From CAZAFL01 sp964484465 (GTDB lineage Bacteria; Bacteroidota; Ignavibacteria; UBA10030; SZUA-254): a stretch of DNA of 27,867 bases. Made by a program: the position numbers and the translations under genes. Each line of letters starts with the position of its first letter. Within the stretch, counting starts at the first letter, position 1. Positions 13,689 to 22,363 of this stretch are shown here, one piece after another. The stretch is taken from positions 1 through 27,867 of the forward strand of contig CAZAFL010000032.1 in the NCBI GenBank assembly GCA_964484465.1. The letters run 5' to 3'. Under the pieces are notes generated by a model, which had not been told where the DNA came from, did not search any database, and saw only the letters and a list, made by a program, of their open reading frames with translations.

Positions 13689-15185
13689 ATGACTTTTGAA
13701 GAATTCAGAGTATTTGCTAAATCGTTTAATGTCATACCGGTAAGCAAAACATTGCTTGCCGACACGCTGACGCCGGTTTCTGCTTATATGCGCCTTCGAC
13801 AAAATAGCGAAAATGATACAGCTCAACAACGAATTAAACAGGGATATTCTTTTCTGTTTGAGAGCGTCGAGGGAGGTGAACGCGTTGCCAGGTATTCATT
13901 TATAGGCCGCAATCCTATTCTTATGATTGCGTGTCGTGACAAAACAACAACAATCATAGAAAAGGGAACCGAGCGCGTTTCGAATGAAGACTTCTTCGAA
14001 ACTATTCACAACATCATTGAGAAATTCAGACAACCGCATCTCCCCTATCTTCCCCGTTTCAATGGCGGTGTGGTCGGTTTTATCGGATACGATGCAGTCC
14101 GTTTTATTGAGGATATTCCCGGGAATGCAGCTGATAAGTACGGTTATCCCGACAGTTTTCTGGGACTATTTACAACAGTCCTTGCATTTGACCACCTGAA
14201 ACATCAAATCATCCTGATCAACAACGTCATCATTGATTCTCAGGAGGAATTATTTCCGCAATATCAACATGCACTTGACCAAATCAGTGCGTTAGAGAAG
14301 CTGATCTTTGAGCCCTATCCACAGACAATAAAGTTTCAGCTATCGTCCGGCGCGATTGAGCCTGAAATGACTCCCGAGGAATTTCAATCGATGGTAAGAA
14401 AGGCAAAACATTACATAACGGAAGGGGATATTTTCCAGGTGGTTCTTTCCCAACGATTTGTCACCGGTTACACCGGCGATGTATTTAACGTCTATCGCAG
14501 TCTCAGAGTCATCAATCCTTCCCCCTATCTGTATTTCCTTGAGTTTGGCGAGTATAATGTTATCGGATCGTCTCCTGAAATCCTTGCGCGCGCAGAACAG
14601 GGCACTGCGGAAGTGTATCCGATTGCCGGAACTCGACCCAGGGGTGCTTCAGAAGAAGAGGATAAAGCACTCGAAACAGACCTTCTGGCAGATGAGAAAG
14701 AGCGTGCAGAACACGTTATGCTGGTTGATTTGGGGCGGAACGATCTAGGCCGTGTATGCGAACTGGGGTCAGTAAAAGTCGGTCGTTTGATGTTTACCGT
14801 ACGATATTCTCATGTCATGCACATTGCGTCGCGAGTTACTGGCAAAATACCGAAGGATAAATCATGCATTGATGTTCTCAGGGCGACTTTCCCCGCAGGT
14901 ACCGTTTCGGGAGCACCAAAAATACGTGCTATGGAAATTATCGACGAGCTGGAAAAGAATAGACGCGGCATTTACGCGGGAGGGGTTGGATATTTTGATT
15001 TTTCCGGCAACATGGATTTATGCATAGCAATACGAACAATGTTTGCTTCAAGGGGAAAACTTTTTCTTCAGGCTGGTGCTGGAATAGTTGCAGATTCAGA
15101 CCCTTTAAAAGAGTATCAGGAAACTATTAACAAGGCTAAAGCGCTGGTTGAAGCATTACATATAGCAGAGGGGATAATACATTGA
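13689..15185 (+). CDS. trpE: Anthranilate synthase component I
   Basis: 498 residues from the ATG at 13689 (GAGAT about 9 bases upstream); an in-frame TTG at 13617 lies inside the terminator and is rejected. It converts chorismate to anthranilate using ammonia from TrpG, the first tryptophan-specific step. Chorismate-binding motifs are PIAGTRPRG (311-319), HVMLVDLGRNDLGRV (342-356) and GTVSGAPKIRAME (404-416). The tryptophan feedback site looks intact: FESVEG (57-62, family LLES) and NPSPY (276-280), so enzyme-level inhibition probably adds to attenuation. The stop overlaps trpG. A para-aminobenzoate synthase role is less likely given the operon. Confidence 0.96.
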   Translation: MTFEEFRVFAKSFNVIPVSKTLLADTLTPVSAYMRLRQNSENDTAQQRIKQGYSFLFESVEGGERVARYSFIGRNPILMIACRDKTTTIIEKGTERVSNEDFFETIHNIIEKFRQPHLPYLPRFNGGVVGFIGYDAVRFIEDIPGNAADKYGYPDSFLGLFTTVLAFDHLKHQIILINNVIIDSQEELFPQYQHALDQISALEKLIFEPYPQTIKFQLSSGAIEPEMTPEEFQSMVRKAKHYITEGDIFQVVLSQRFVTGYTGDVFNVYRSLRVINPSPYLYFLEFGEYNVIGSSPEILARAEQGTAEVYPIAGTRPRGASEEEDKALETDLLADEKERAEHVMLVDLGRNDLGRVCELGSVKVGRLMFTVRYSHVMHIASRVTGKIPKDKSCIDVLRATFPAGTVSGAPKIRAMEIIDELEKNRRGIYAGGVGYFDFSGNMDLCIAIRTMFASRGKLFLQAGAGIVADSDPLKEYQETINKAKALVEALHIAEGIIH

Positions 15186-15760
15186 TTCTTATAGTAGATA
15201 ACTACGATTCATTTACTTACAATTTGGTGCAGCTTCTGGGATTGTACACACAGGAGATCCGGATTATTAGAAACGATAAAATCACCCTTAGTGAAATTGA
15301 AAACTTGTCCCCAGCTGGAATTATTATTTCACCTGGTCCAGGCAGACCAGAAAATGCAGGAAACTGTGTCGAAATTATTAAAAACCTTGGTCCTAAATTC
15401 CCGATACTTGGTGTTTGTCTCGGTCTTCAGGCAATTGGTTATGCTTTCGGAGCACAAATCACTCATGCTCCCTCTTTAATGCATGGAAAAACATCAAAGA
15501 TATATCATAAACATGCTCCCATTTACCGAAGCATCTCAAACCCTTTTGAGGCTGCGCGCTACCATTCTCTGGTCGTTTCCCCCAATAAATTACCCCCAGA
15601 ACTCGAAATAACGGCTTTAGCCGATGAAACTACCATCATGGGCCTCAAACATAGGGAATTTTCTGTCGAGGGCATTCAATTTCATCCTGAATCGATTTTA
15701 ACAAAAGAAGGTCCCCGACTCATTGCCAATTGGTTCAATAGCATTAAGACAACAGTATGA
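15182..15760 (+). CDS. trpG: Anthranilate synthase component II (glutamine amidotransferase)
   Basis: 192 residues starting at a TTG (15182) that overlaps the trpE stop (TTGA), with GAGGGG about 9 bases upstream; the canonical N-terminus MILIVDNYDSFTYNLVQ begins exactly there and no ATG is available. Class I amidotransferase triad: C79 (GVCLGLQAIG), H168 and E170 (FHPES), with the oxyanion region PGPGRPENAG at 51-60. It releases ammonia from glutamine for TrpE. Such subunits often also serve para-aminobenzoate synthesis; whether this one does is unknown. It overlaps trpD by ATGA. Confidence 0.95.
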   Translation: MILIVDNYDSFTYNLVQLLGLYTQEIRIIRNDKITLSEIENLSPAGIIISPGPGRPENAGNCVEIIKNLGPKFPILGVCLGLQAIGYAFGAQITHAPSLMHGKTSKIYHKHAPIYRSISNPFEAARYHSLVVSPNKLPPELEITALADETTIMGLKHREFSVEGIQFHPESILTKEGPRLIANWFNSIKTTV

Positions 15761-16767
15761 AAGAACTTATCCAGAAATTAACCGAACGACAGAACTTAAG
15801 TCAAGAAGAAGCGCGACAGGCAATGCAGTTTATCATGGAAGGCAATTCAACCGATGCTCAAATTGCAGCGTTCCTTATCGCTCTTAAGATGAAGGGAGAA
15901 CAACCATGGGAAATTTTAGGGTTTGTAGAAATAATGAGAGAAAAATCTGTGAAGATAAGGATTGACGATCCTGATGCCATCGACATGTGCGGAACCGGCG
16001 GAGACGGGGCGGGAACATTTAATATTTCTACTGTTGCCTCCTTTGTTGTTGCGGGCGCGGGTGTAACGGTAGCAAAACATGGTAATCGTTCAATTTCAAG
16101 TTCGTGCGGAAGCGCAGATGTGCTCGCGTCGCTCGGCATCAACATCCAGCTTATGCCTGAGAAAGTCGAAGCCTGCATTAACTCTGTTGGGATTGGGTTC
16201 ATGTTTGCTCCGCTCTTCCACCCTGCAATGAAATATGCTGCAAAGCCCCGTTCAGAGATGGGAGTAAAAACATGCTTTAATATTCTGGGACCGATGACAA
16301 ATCCCGCCAACGTGAAACGCCAGCTCGTCGGTGCATTCAACAAAACGACAGCTAAGAAAATGGCTGAAGTTTTTTCGATGCTCAATTCAATTAGAGTTCT
16401 CGTGGTTCATTCGCACGAAGGTCTCGACGAGGTGTCGCTTGAAGCCCCAACTACTGTTTACGATATAAAGACAAATCTTCCCAATGAAACATACCGCATT
16501 GAGCCCTCGGCGTTTGGTCTTCCTGCAGTGAAAACATCCGCAATTCTTGGTGGAACTGCCGAGGTAAATGCAAAGATCGCACTGGACATTCTTGAGGGAA
16601 AAAATAGCCCTCACCGCAATATAGTTATCGCGAATGCAGCATTGGGACTTTTATCTGCTGGGAAGACAACACGCATTGAAGATAGCGTTTCTCTTGCTGC
16701 CGAATCGATAGATTCAGGAAAAGCACTTACCAAGCTTCACCGGTTAAAGGAAATAAGCAATTCATGA
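15757..16767 (+). CDS. trpD: Anthranilate phosphoribosyltransferase
   Basis: 336 residues, normal family length. It joins anthranilate to PRPP, giving phosphoribosyl-anthranilate. PRPP/Mg-binding GTGGDG at 79-84, NIST at 89-92 and KHGNRSISSSCGSAD at 107-121 are all present. It starts in the trpG stop (ATGA) and ends in an ATGA overlap with trpC, so translation is coupled. It is separate from trpG, unlike the enterobacterial fusion. Confidence 0.96.
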   Translation: MKELIQKLTERQNLSQEEARQAMQFIMEGNSTDAQIAAFLIALKMKGEQPWEILGFVEIMREKSVKIRIDDPDAIDMCGTGGDGAGTFNISTVASFVVAGAGVTVAKHGNRSISSSCGSADVLASLGINIQLMPEKVEACINSVGIGFMFAPLFHPAMKYAAKPRSEMGVKTCFNILGPMTNPANVKRQLVGAFNKTTAKKMAEVFSMLNSIRVLVVHSHEGLDEVSLEAPTTVYDIKTNLPNETYRIEPSAFGLPAVKTSAILGGTAEVNAKIALDILEGKNSPHRNIVIANAALGLLSAGKTTRIEDSVSLAAESIDSGKALTKLHRLKEISNS

Positions 16768-17549
16768 GTATTCTCGATACTATCGTTTCACATAAGCGGG
16801 AGGAAATTGTACGACGCAAACAGCAGCAACCATTGTCGTCGTTTTCGAGCATGGAGTTTTTCGAGCGCAGACCTCTTCCCTTCAGAAATGCATTATGTTC
16901 AGGCAAGTCTTTTGCTGTTATCGCCGAGGTCAAACGCGCTTCCCCGTCCGGTGGTATCCTCAACGACAGTGTCGACCCGGTGCAGCTATCACGCGATTAT
17001 GAATTGAACGGCGCTACAGCCATCTCTGTCCTGACGGACCAGCAATTTTTCAGCGGCTCGTTGAACGATCTGTTCCTCGTACGGAAATCGGTGAACCTTC
17101 CCTTGCTGCGGAAAGAATTCATCGTCGATGAATATCAACTTGCTGAAGCAAAGGCTTATGGTGCGGATGCTGTCCTACTTATTGCAAGTATTCTCGACAA
17201 GAGCCAGCTTCAAGAACTGTTTCTTGCTGCAACTGAATTTAATCTGGAATGCCTTGTCGAATTGTATGATGAACCGGAAATTGATAAATTAGACTTTGAA
17301 ACAATGAAGCTTATCGGAATTAATAACCGCGACCTCAGAACGTTTACGGTCGATATCTCGAGAACGTTGAAAATGGCTTATCGCATACCAAAGGATGTTA
17401 CTCTGGTCAGCGAAAGCGGGATTTCTTCTTCAGCTGACATACAGAAGCTCCAATCTTCAGGTGTACAAGCTGCCCTGATCGGTGAATATCTTGTAAAATC
17501 ATATAAACCGGGGGTAGCTCTCCGCAATCTTCTCGATGGGTTATCCTGA
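16764..17549 (+). CDS. trpC: Indole-3-glycerol phosphate synthase
   Basis: 261 residues, a single (beta/alpha)8 barrel. It closes the ring of carboxyphenylamino-deoxyribulose phosphate to indole-glycerol phosphate. Active-site motifs: IAEVKRASPSGG (53-64, with E55 and K57), PLLRKEFIVDEYQ with the second catalytic lysine, INNRDLRTF, and the phosphate-binding VSESGISS...ALIGEYLVKS. It is not fused to trpF. It overlaps both neighbours. Confidence 0.96.
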   Translation: MSILDTIVSHKREEIVRRKQQQPLSSFSSMEFFERRPLPFRNALCSGKSFAVIAEVKRASPSGGILNDSVDPVQLSRDYELNGATAISVLTDQQFFSGSLNDLFLVRKSVNLPLLRKEFIVDEYQLAEAKAYGADAVLLIASILDKSQLQELFLAATEFNLECLVELYDEPEIDKLDFETMKLIGINNRDLRTFTVDISRTLKMAYRIPKDVTLVSESGISSSADIQKLQSSGVQAALIGEYLVKSYKPGVALRNLLDGLS

Positions 17550-18187
17550 TGATGCCGAAAGTTAAAATATGCGGTATTACCAATTTGCAGGACGCCCTGT
17601 TCTGTGCGCAAGCAGGCGCGGATATGCTCGGATTTATCTTTTATCAAGACAGTCCTCGTTATATCAGACCGGAGCGTGCAGCTGAGTTGATAAAGGCACT
17701 TCCCACTTCTGTAAAATCAGTTGGGGTGTTTGTCAATGAAGAACAAAAGCATGTGGAAGAAATTATTGAAACAACAAACATTCAGGTCGTTCAACTGAGC
17801 GGCGATGAGTCGCCTGATGAGTGTGAGGGATATCATGGGGTCGATGTTTGGAAAGCTTTTCGGTTCAGGAGGCAAGAAGAAACGGCCATCCTCCGGCAGT
17901 TCAGCGTGTCGGCAGTAATGCTTGATGGAGCAAAAGACGGCGAATACGGCGGTTCGGGAAATTTGCCTGATTTTTCCGTCGCGCTTGAGATGAAACATTT
18001 TCATCCGGTGATTCTCGCCGGTGGGTTGCAACCTGTAAATATTATCGATGCAATCAAACGGGTCGCTCCTTTTGCCGTCGATGTTAATAGCGGGGTCGAA
18101 CTTGTCCCAGGAAAAAAAGATCATGCGAAAGTCAAATTATTGTTTGATGTTATATCCTCATTACGATCCCAATATTCTGAAAGATAG
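17549..18187 (+). CDS. trpF: Phosphoribosylanthranilate isomerase
   Basis: 212 residues; the first ATG (17549) shares one base with the trpC stop and a second ATG follows immediately. It carries out the Amadori rearrangement before TrpC. General-base cysteine C8 sits in KVKICGITNLQDA, the catalytic aspartate in VMLDGAKDGEYGGSG (family 'LLD...GGTG'), and phosphate binding in ILAGGLQPVN and DVNSGVE. The normal length and motifs suggest a functional enzyme. The aroF start is 3 bases downstream. Confidence 0.95.
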   Translation: MMPKVKICGITNLQDALFCAQAGADMLGFIFYQDSPRYIRPERAAELIKALPTSVKSVGVFVNEEQKHVEEIIETTNIQVVQLSGDESPDECEGYHGVDVWKAFRFRRQEETAILRQFSVSAVMLDGAKDGEYGGSGNLPDFSVALEMKHFHPVILAGGLQPVNIIDAIKRVAPFAVDVNSGVELVPGKKDHAKVKLLFDVISSLRSQYSER

Positions 18188-18190
18188 TAT

Positions 18191-19237
18191 ATGCTTATTG
18201 TCATGAAATTAGACGCTCCACGCGGGGATATTGAACGCGTAAAAGAAAAAATCAGAATTCTCGGTTTTGCCGCCCATGAAATTCCCGGTGAGATGAGAAT
18301 GGCAATCGGCATTACCGGAAATAAAGGAAAAGTTGACCCTGAATTGTTCCTTAACCTGCCGGGTGTGCTCGACGCAATCCCAATCTCCAAACCGTTCAAG
18401 CTTGTCAGCCGTGATGTTAAAGCTGAGGATTCTGTTATTTCCTGCAATGGAGAAAAGATAGGCGGTCACGGACTGACAATCATCGCCGGACCCTGTTCAG
18501 TGGAGAGCCGTCAACAAATCATGGATATAGCATTTACACTAAAAGGCCTTGGTGTAAAATTCCTTCGCGGCGGAGCTTACAAACCGCGGACATCTCCCTA
18601 TTCATTCCAAGGGTTGAAAGAAGAGGCTCTTCAATATCTCATAGATGTCAAACACGCTACGGGCTTGCACATCGTCACTGAAGTTAAGGATACTGAGACG
18701 TTAAATATTGTTTCCGAATGTGCTGATATCCTGCAGGTCGGTGCAAGGAATATGCAAAATTATTCACTTCTCGAAGCGCTCGGCTCAATCCGAAAACCGG
18801 TTCTGTTGAAACGAGGTCTTTCCGCAACAATTGAAGAACTGCTTATGGCAGCGGAATATATTCTTCACGGAGGAAACTATAATGTCATCCTTTGCGAACG
18901 CGGCATTCGGACCTTTGAAACTGCAACACGAAATACGCTCGATTTGAATGCTATCCCCATTATCAAGAAGCTTTCACACCTTCCGATTATTGTCGACCCC
19001 AGTCACGGAGTCGGCGTGTGGGACGCAGTTCAGGCAATGTCGCTTGCGGCGATAGCAGCGGGTGCTGACGGACTCATCATCGAAGTGCATCAGGATCCTG
19101 CAATGGCGCTTTCAGACGGCTATCAATCATTAAAACCTTCAAAACTAAAAACTCTTTTGGAAAAATTAGAACAGCTTTCACCGATAATGAACCGAAGCTA
19201 TAAACGTGACTCATCCGCCGTGGAGATGATAAAATGA
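18191..19237 (+). CDS. aroF: DAHP synthase (type I-beta, with N-terminal regulatory domain)
   Basis: 348 residues. It condenses phosphoenolpyruvate and erythrose-4-phosphate, the first shikimate-pathway step. Residues 1-~72 look like the ferredoxin-like domain of the Thermotoga-type enzyme, which gives allosteric inhibition by tyrosine or phenylalanine in characterised members; the barrel follows, with metal-ligand C102 in AGPCSVES, KPRTSPYSFQG at 131-141, VGARNMQNY, LLKRG and VDPSHG. Its position between trpF and trpB inserts the pathway's entry enzyme in the tryptophan genes. No chorismate mutase is fused to it; that activity sits on AroC here. It overlaps trpB by ATGA. Confidence 0.94.
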   Translation: MLIVMKLDAPRGDIERVKEKIRILGFAAHEIPGEMRMAIGITGNKGKVDPELFLNLPGVLDAIPISKPFKLVSRDVKAEDSVISCNGEKIGGHGLTIIAGPCSVESRQQIMDIAFTLKGLGVKFLRGGAYKPRTSPYSFQGLKEEALQYLIDVKHATGLHIVTEVKDTETLNIVSECADILQVGARNMQNYSLLEALGSIRKPVLLKRGLSATIEELLMAAEYILHGGNYNVILCERGIRTFETATRNTLDLNAIPIIKKLSHLPIIVDPSHGVGVWDAVQAMSLAAIAAGADGLIIEVHQDPAMALSDGYQSLKPSKLKTLLEKLEQLSPIMNRSYKRDSSAVEMIK

Positions 19238-20439
19238 ATAAACGCTTTCCTGATGAACGCGGTCACTTCGGCAAATTCGGTGGACAGTTTGTCCCTGAAA
19301 CATTGATGTCGGCTTTACGTGAGCTTGAGCTTGCCTATGGTAAAGTAAAGAATGATGCCAGCTTTCAACAACAATTTCATTCATTGTTAAAACATTACGT
19401 GGGCAGACCGACGCCGCTCTATTTTGCGCCACGACTCACGGCAAAATTTGGCAAGGCTAAAATTTATCTGAAACGTGAAGACATCTGCCACACCGGCGCT
19501 CACAAAATCAACAACACGATCGGGCAAATTCTGCTTGCAAGCATTCTTGGGAAAACCCGAATCATTGCCGAAACAGGAGCGGGCCAGCACGGAGTTGCAA
19601 CTGCTACGGTTGCTGCAATGATGGGACTTCAATGTGTCGTCTATATGGGAACGGAAGATATGGAACGACAGGCTATCAATGTGAAGCGTATGGAATTGCT
19701 CGGCACAGAAGTCAGACCGGTGAATGCGGGAACAGGAACATTGAAAGACGCTATCAATGAAGCCCTTCGCGACTGGGTGACAAATGTTCGAACCACATTT
19801 TATGTTATCGGCTCTGTAGTGGGACCACATCCTTACCCCCTTATTGTAAGAGATTTTCAATCAGTGATCGGGAAAGAAACGAAACAGCAAATTCTTGAAC
19901 GCGAAGAACGGTTGCCCGATTATATCGTGGCATGTGTGGGCGGCGGAAGTAACTCTATTGGTATTTTTTATGATTTTCTCTCAGATGACGTGAATATGAT
20001 TGGTGTCGAGGCGGCAGGCTTAGGTCTTGAAAGCGGAAAACACGCTGCGACTCTTGGTGCAGGAAAGCCCGGAGTGCTTCACGGTTCTTACAGCTATGTA
20101 TTGCAGGATGAAAACGGACAAATCCTTCCCGCCCATTCTGTTTCTGCCGGACTCGATTATCCCGGTGTCGGACCCGAACACAGTTACTTGAAAGAAGCCG
20201 GTCGCATTCAGTATGTTTCAGTAACCGATGATGAAGCGCTTACTGCGGGGCTTACGTTAACACGGCTGGAAGGCATTCTTCCCGCCCTAGAATCAGCACA
20301 CGCGCTCGCTTACCTCGAATATCTGATTCCGAATACGGGGAAAGATGAAATTGTGATAGTGAATCTTTCCGGAAGAGGTGAAAAAGACCTGCCTGCAATC
20401 ATGAAGGGACTCGGGGCACAAAGAAATCAAACAATGTAG
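19234..20439 (+). CDS. trpB: Tryptophan synthase beta chain
   Basis: 401 residues, TrpB1 type. PLP-dependent condensation of indole with serine. The Schiff-base lysine is K91 in HTGAHKINN, catalytic E113 lies in ETGAGQHG (113-120), the PLP phosphate loop is GGGSN (236-240), and the subunit-contact region GSYSYVLQDENGQI...DYPGVGPEHS is intact. It is followed after 17 bases by trpA, its channel partner. Confidence 0.96.
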   Translation: MNKRFPDERGHFGKFGGQFVPETLMSALRELELAYGKVKNDASFQQQFHSLLKHYVGRPTPLYFAPRLTAKFGKAKIYLKREDICHTGAHKINNTIGQILLASILGKTRIIAETGAGQHGVATATVAAMMGLQCVVYMGTEDMERQAINVKRMELLGTEVRPVNAGTGTLKDAINEALRDWVTNVRTTFYVIGSVVGPHPYPLIVRDFQSVIGKETKQQILEREERLPDYIVACVGGGSNSIGIFYDFLSDDVNMIGVEAAGLGLESGKHAATLGAGKPGVLHGSYSYVLQDENGQILPAHSVSAGLDYPGVGPEHSYLKEAGRIQYVSVTDDEALTAGLTLTRLEGILPALESAHALAYLEYLIPNTGKDEIVIVNLSGRGEKDLPAIMKGLGAQRNQTM

Positions 20440-20456
20440 GAATGCTGTAACCGCAC

Positions 20457-21233
20457 ATGCTCTTTAATAACAGACCATCATCCAAAATTTTCTCTCTCTT
20501 CGTCACCGCAGGATTTCCGACCACCGATGCGACGGTGCCATTGGTTCTTGCCTTACACAAGGCTGGAGCTGATATCATCGAGCTCGGAATCCCATTTTCC
20601 GACCCCATTGCGGATGGACCAACAATTCAAGCCAGCTCGGAGATTGCACTACGCAACGGCGTGACATTGAAAAAAACCCTGGGGATTGCAACAGAAATCC
20701 GAAAACATAGTACTGTACCGCTGGTCCTTATGGGGTATGTTAATCCTGTTCTTTCATACGGACTCAAATCGTTTTTGGCAGATTGCAAAAGAACCGGAGT
20801 GAACGGTACGATCCTTGCCGATTTGCCGTTGGAAGAAAGCGAGGAATACAGGGAACTCTCCAAAAAAAATAACATTGATACCATTTTCCTTGCAGCGCCT
20901 ACGACATCTCATGAGCGGCTTGTTGCGTTGGACCAAGCCTCAAGCGGATTCTTGTATTGTATCTCCATTACCGGGACCACCGGCGAACACCGCTCTGTGT
21001 CAAATCAGGCGGAGCAGTTCATCCGAACGGCGCGCTCGGCTGTAACGAAAAATCCGCTCCTGGTGGGGTTCGGCATTTCAACACCGAATGACGCGCGAAC
21101 CATTTCACGCATCAGCGATGGCGTCATTATCGGCTCTGCATTGATAAAAATTATTCAGCAAACGTCACAAAAGCATTTTATCGACAAATCGGTTGAGTTT
21201 GTAAAATCAATGCGGATTGCTTTAGACGAATAA
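20457..21233 (+). CDS. trpA: Tryptophan synthase alpha chain
   Basis: 258 residues. It cleaves indole-glycerol phosphate and passes indole to TrpB. Catalytic E42 is in IELGIPFSDP and D53 in ADGPTIQAS; GYVNPVLSYG, the flexible-loop segment ISITGTTGEHRS (family form TG.TG.R) and the phosphate site VGFGIST are present. The only upstream purine-rich site (AGGAA) is about 15 bases before the ATG, so the ribosome site is weak. A 44-base gap without a hairpin precedes aroB. Confidence 0.95.
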   Translation: MLFNNRPSSKIFSLFVTAGFPTTDATVPLVLALHKAGADIIELGIPFSDPIADGPTIQASSEIALRNGVTLKKTLGIATEIRKHSTVPLVLMGYVNPVLSYGLKSFLADCKRTGVNGTILADLPLEESEEYRELSKKNNIDTIFLAAPTTSHERLVALDQASSGFLYCISITGTTGEHRSVSNQAEQFIRTARSAVTKNPLLVGFGISTPNDARTISRISDGVIIGSALIKIIQQTSQKHFIDKSVEFVKSMRIALDE

Positions 21234-21277
21234 ATTTTCATGTTTACGAATTCAACTCACAACCACGACGTTACAAT

Positions 21278-22363
21278 ATGCCTATAACAGTGAACGTCGA
21301 TCTTCGACGCACATCCGACCCCTCTTATCAGATCGTTATCGGAACGACATTGGCAAGAGCCGCAAGCAATATCACACGATTACGGATTGGTTCTACATAT
21401 TTTGTCATCACCGATACGAATGTCGGAAAGCTCTACGGAAATCAATTTATGAAGGAGTTATCAAGACACACGAATCAAATTAAACTTCTTACAGTCCCCG
21501 CGGGCGAACGAAGCAAGAGCAGAAAAATGAAAGAACGTCTTGAGGACAAGTTGTTATCACACCACGCCGGAAGAGATTCCGTTATCATTGCTTTGGGGGG
21601 CGGGATGATTGGGGATCTGGCAGGATTCGTGGCGGCAACCCTTCACCGCGGTGTCGCATTCATCCAAATTCCGACATCGTTGCTCGCGCAGGTCGATAGC
21701 AGTATCGGCGGGAAAGTCGCTGTGGACCATCCCAAGGGAAAAAATTTGCTCGGCGCATTCTATCAACCAAAGAAAGTGTATATCGACACCTCGACATTGC
21801 GTTCGTTATCTCAGCACGAGTTTACTAATGGAATCGCCGAAGTCGTCAAATATGCCTGCATTCTGGATGCAGCTCTCTTTTCATATCTCGAGAAAAATAT
21901 TCAGTTAATCATGAAAAGAAAAGCAATAGTCCTGAACCATATCATTACACGTTGTTGTAAGTTAAAAGGAAACATTGTGGAACAAGACGAGTGGGATACC
22001 GATGCGCGGCGTATTCTCAACTTCGGTCACACTATCGGACACGCAATTGAAGCAATCACCGATTATCGCATCCCGCACGGTAGGGCAGTTGCAATCGGAA
22101 TAGTTGCCGAGGGGACAATTTCAGCTTCATCGAATATGATCAGTCGCACAGAAACCAATCGTATTAAAAAATTGCTTGAAGCCTTCGGCCTTCCGACGCA
22201 ACTGCCATCGTCAATAAATATAAATCAACTTCTTGAAGCGACCGAGTATGATAAAAAAGCGCAAAATGGAATCGTCCATTACACTCTTCTTGCAGGAATC
22301 GGTCGCGGCAAGACGGGCGTGAGCATCCCATATGACAAGGTACGACAACTCCTCGGCTCATGA
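21278..22363 (+). CDS. aroB: 3-Dehydroquinate synthase
   Basis: 361 residues. NAD- and zinc-dependent conversion of DAHP to 3-dehydroquinate. NAD-binding ALGGGMIGDLAGFVAA (105-120), PTSLLAQVDSSIGGKVAVDHP (132-152) and zinc ligands E188 (GIAEVVK), H251 (NFGHTIGHAIE) and H267 (PHGRAVAIG) are present. No Shine-Dalgarno is obvious. It overlaps aroDE by ATGA and starts the shikimate half of the operon. Confidence 0.95.
   Translation: MPITVNVDLRRTSDPSYQIVIGTTLARAASNITRLRIGSTYFVITDTNVGKLYGNQFMKELSRHTNQIKLLTVPAGERSKSRKMKERLEDKLLSHHAGRDSVIIALGGGMIGDLAGFVAATLHRGVAFIQIPTSLLAQVDSSIGGKVAVDHPKGKNLLGAFYQPKKVYIDTSTLRSLSQHEFTNGIAEVVKYACILDAALFSYLEKNIQLIMKRKAIVLNHIITRCCKLKGNIVEQDEWDTDARRILNFGHTIGHAIEAITDYRIPHGRAVAIGIVAEGTISASSNMISRTETNRIKKLLEAFGLPTQLPSSININQLLEATEYDKKAQNGIVHYTLLAGIGRGKTGVSIPYDKVRQLLGS

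Noticed and set aside
15858..16385. Minus-strand open frame of 175 codons inside trpD
   Set aside because: It is the shadow of a well-conserved gene; no ribosome site or recognisable motif.
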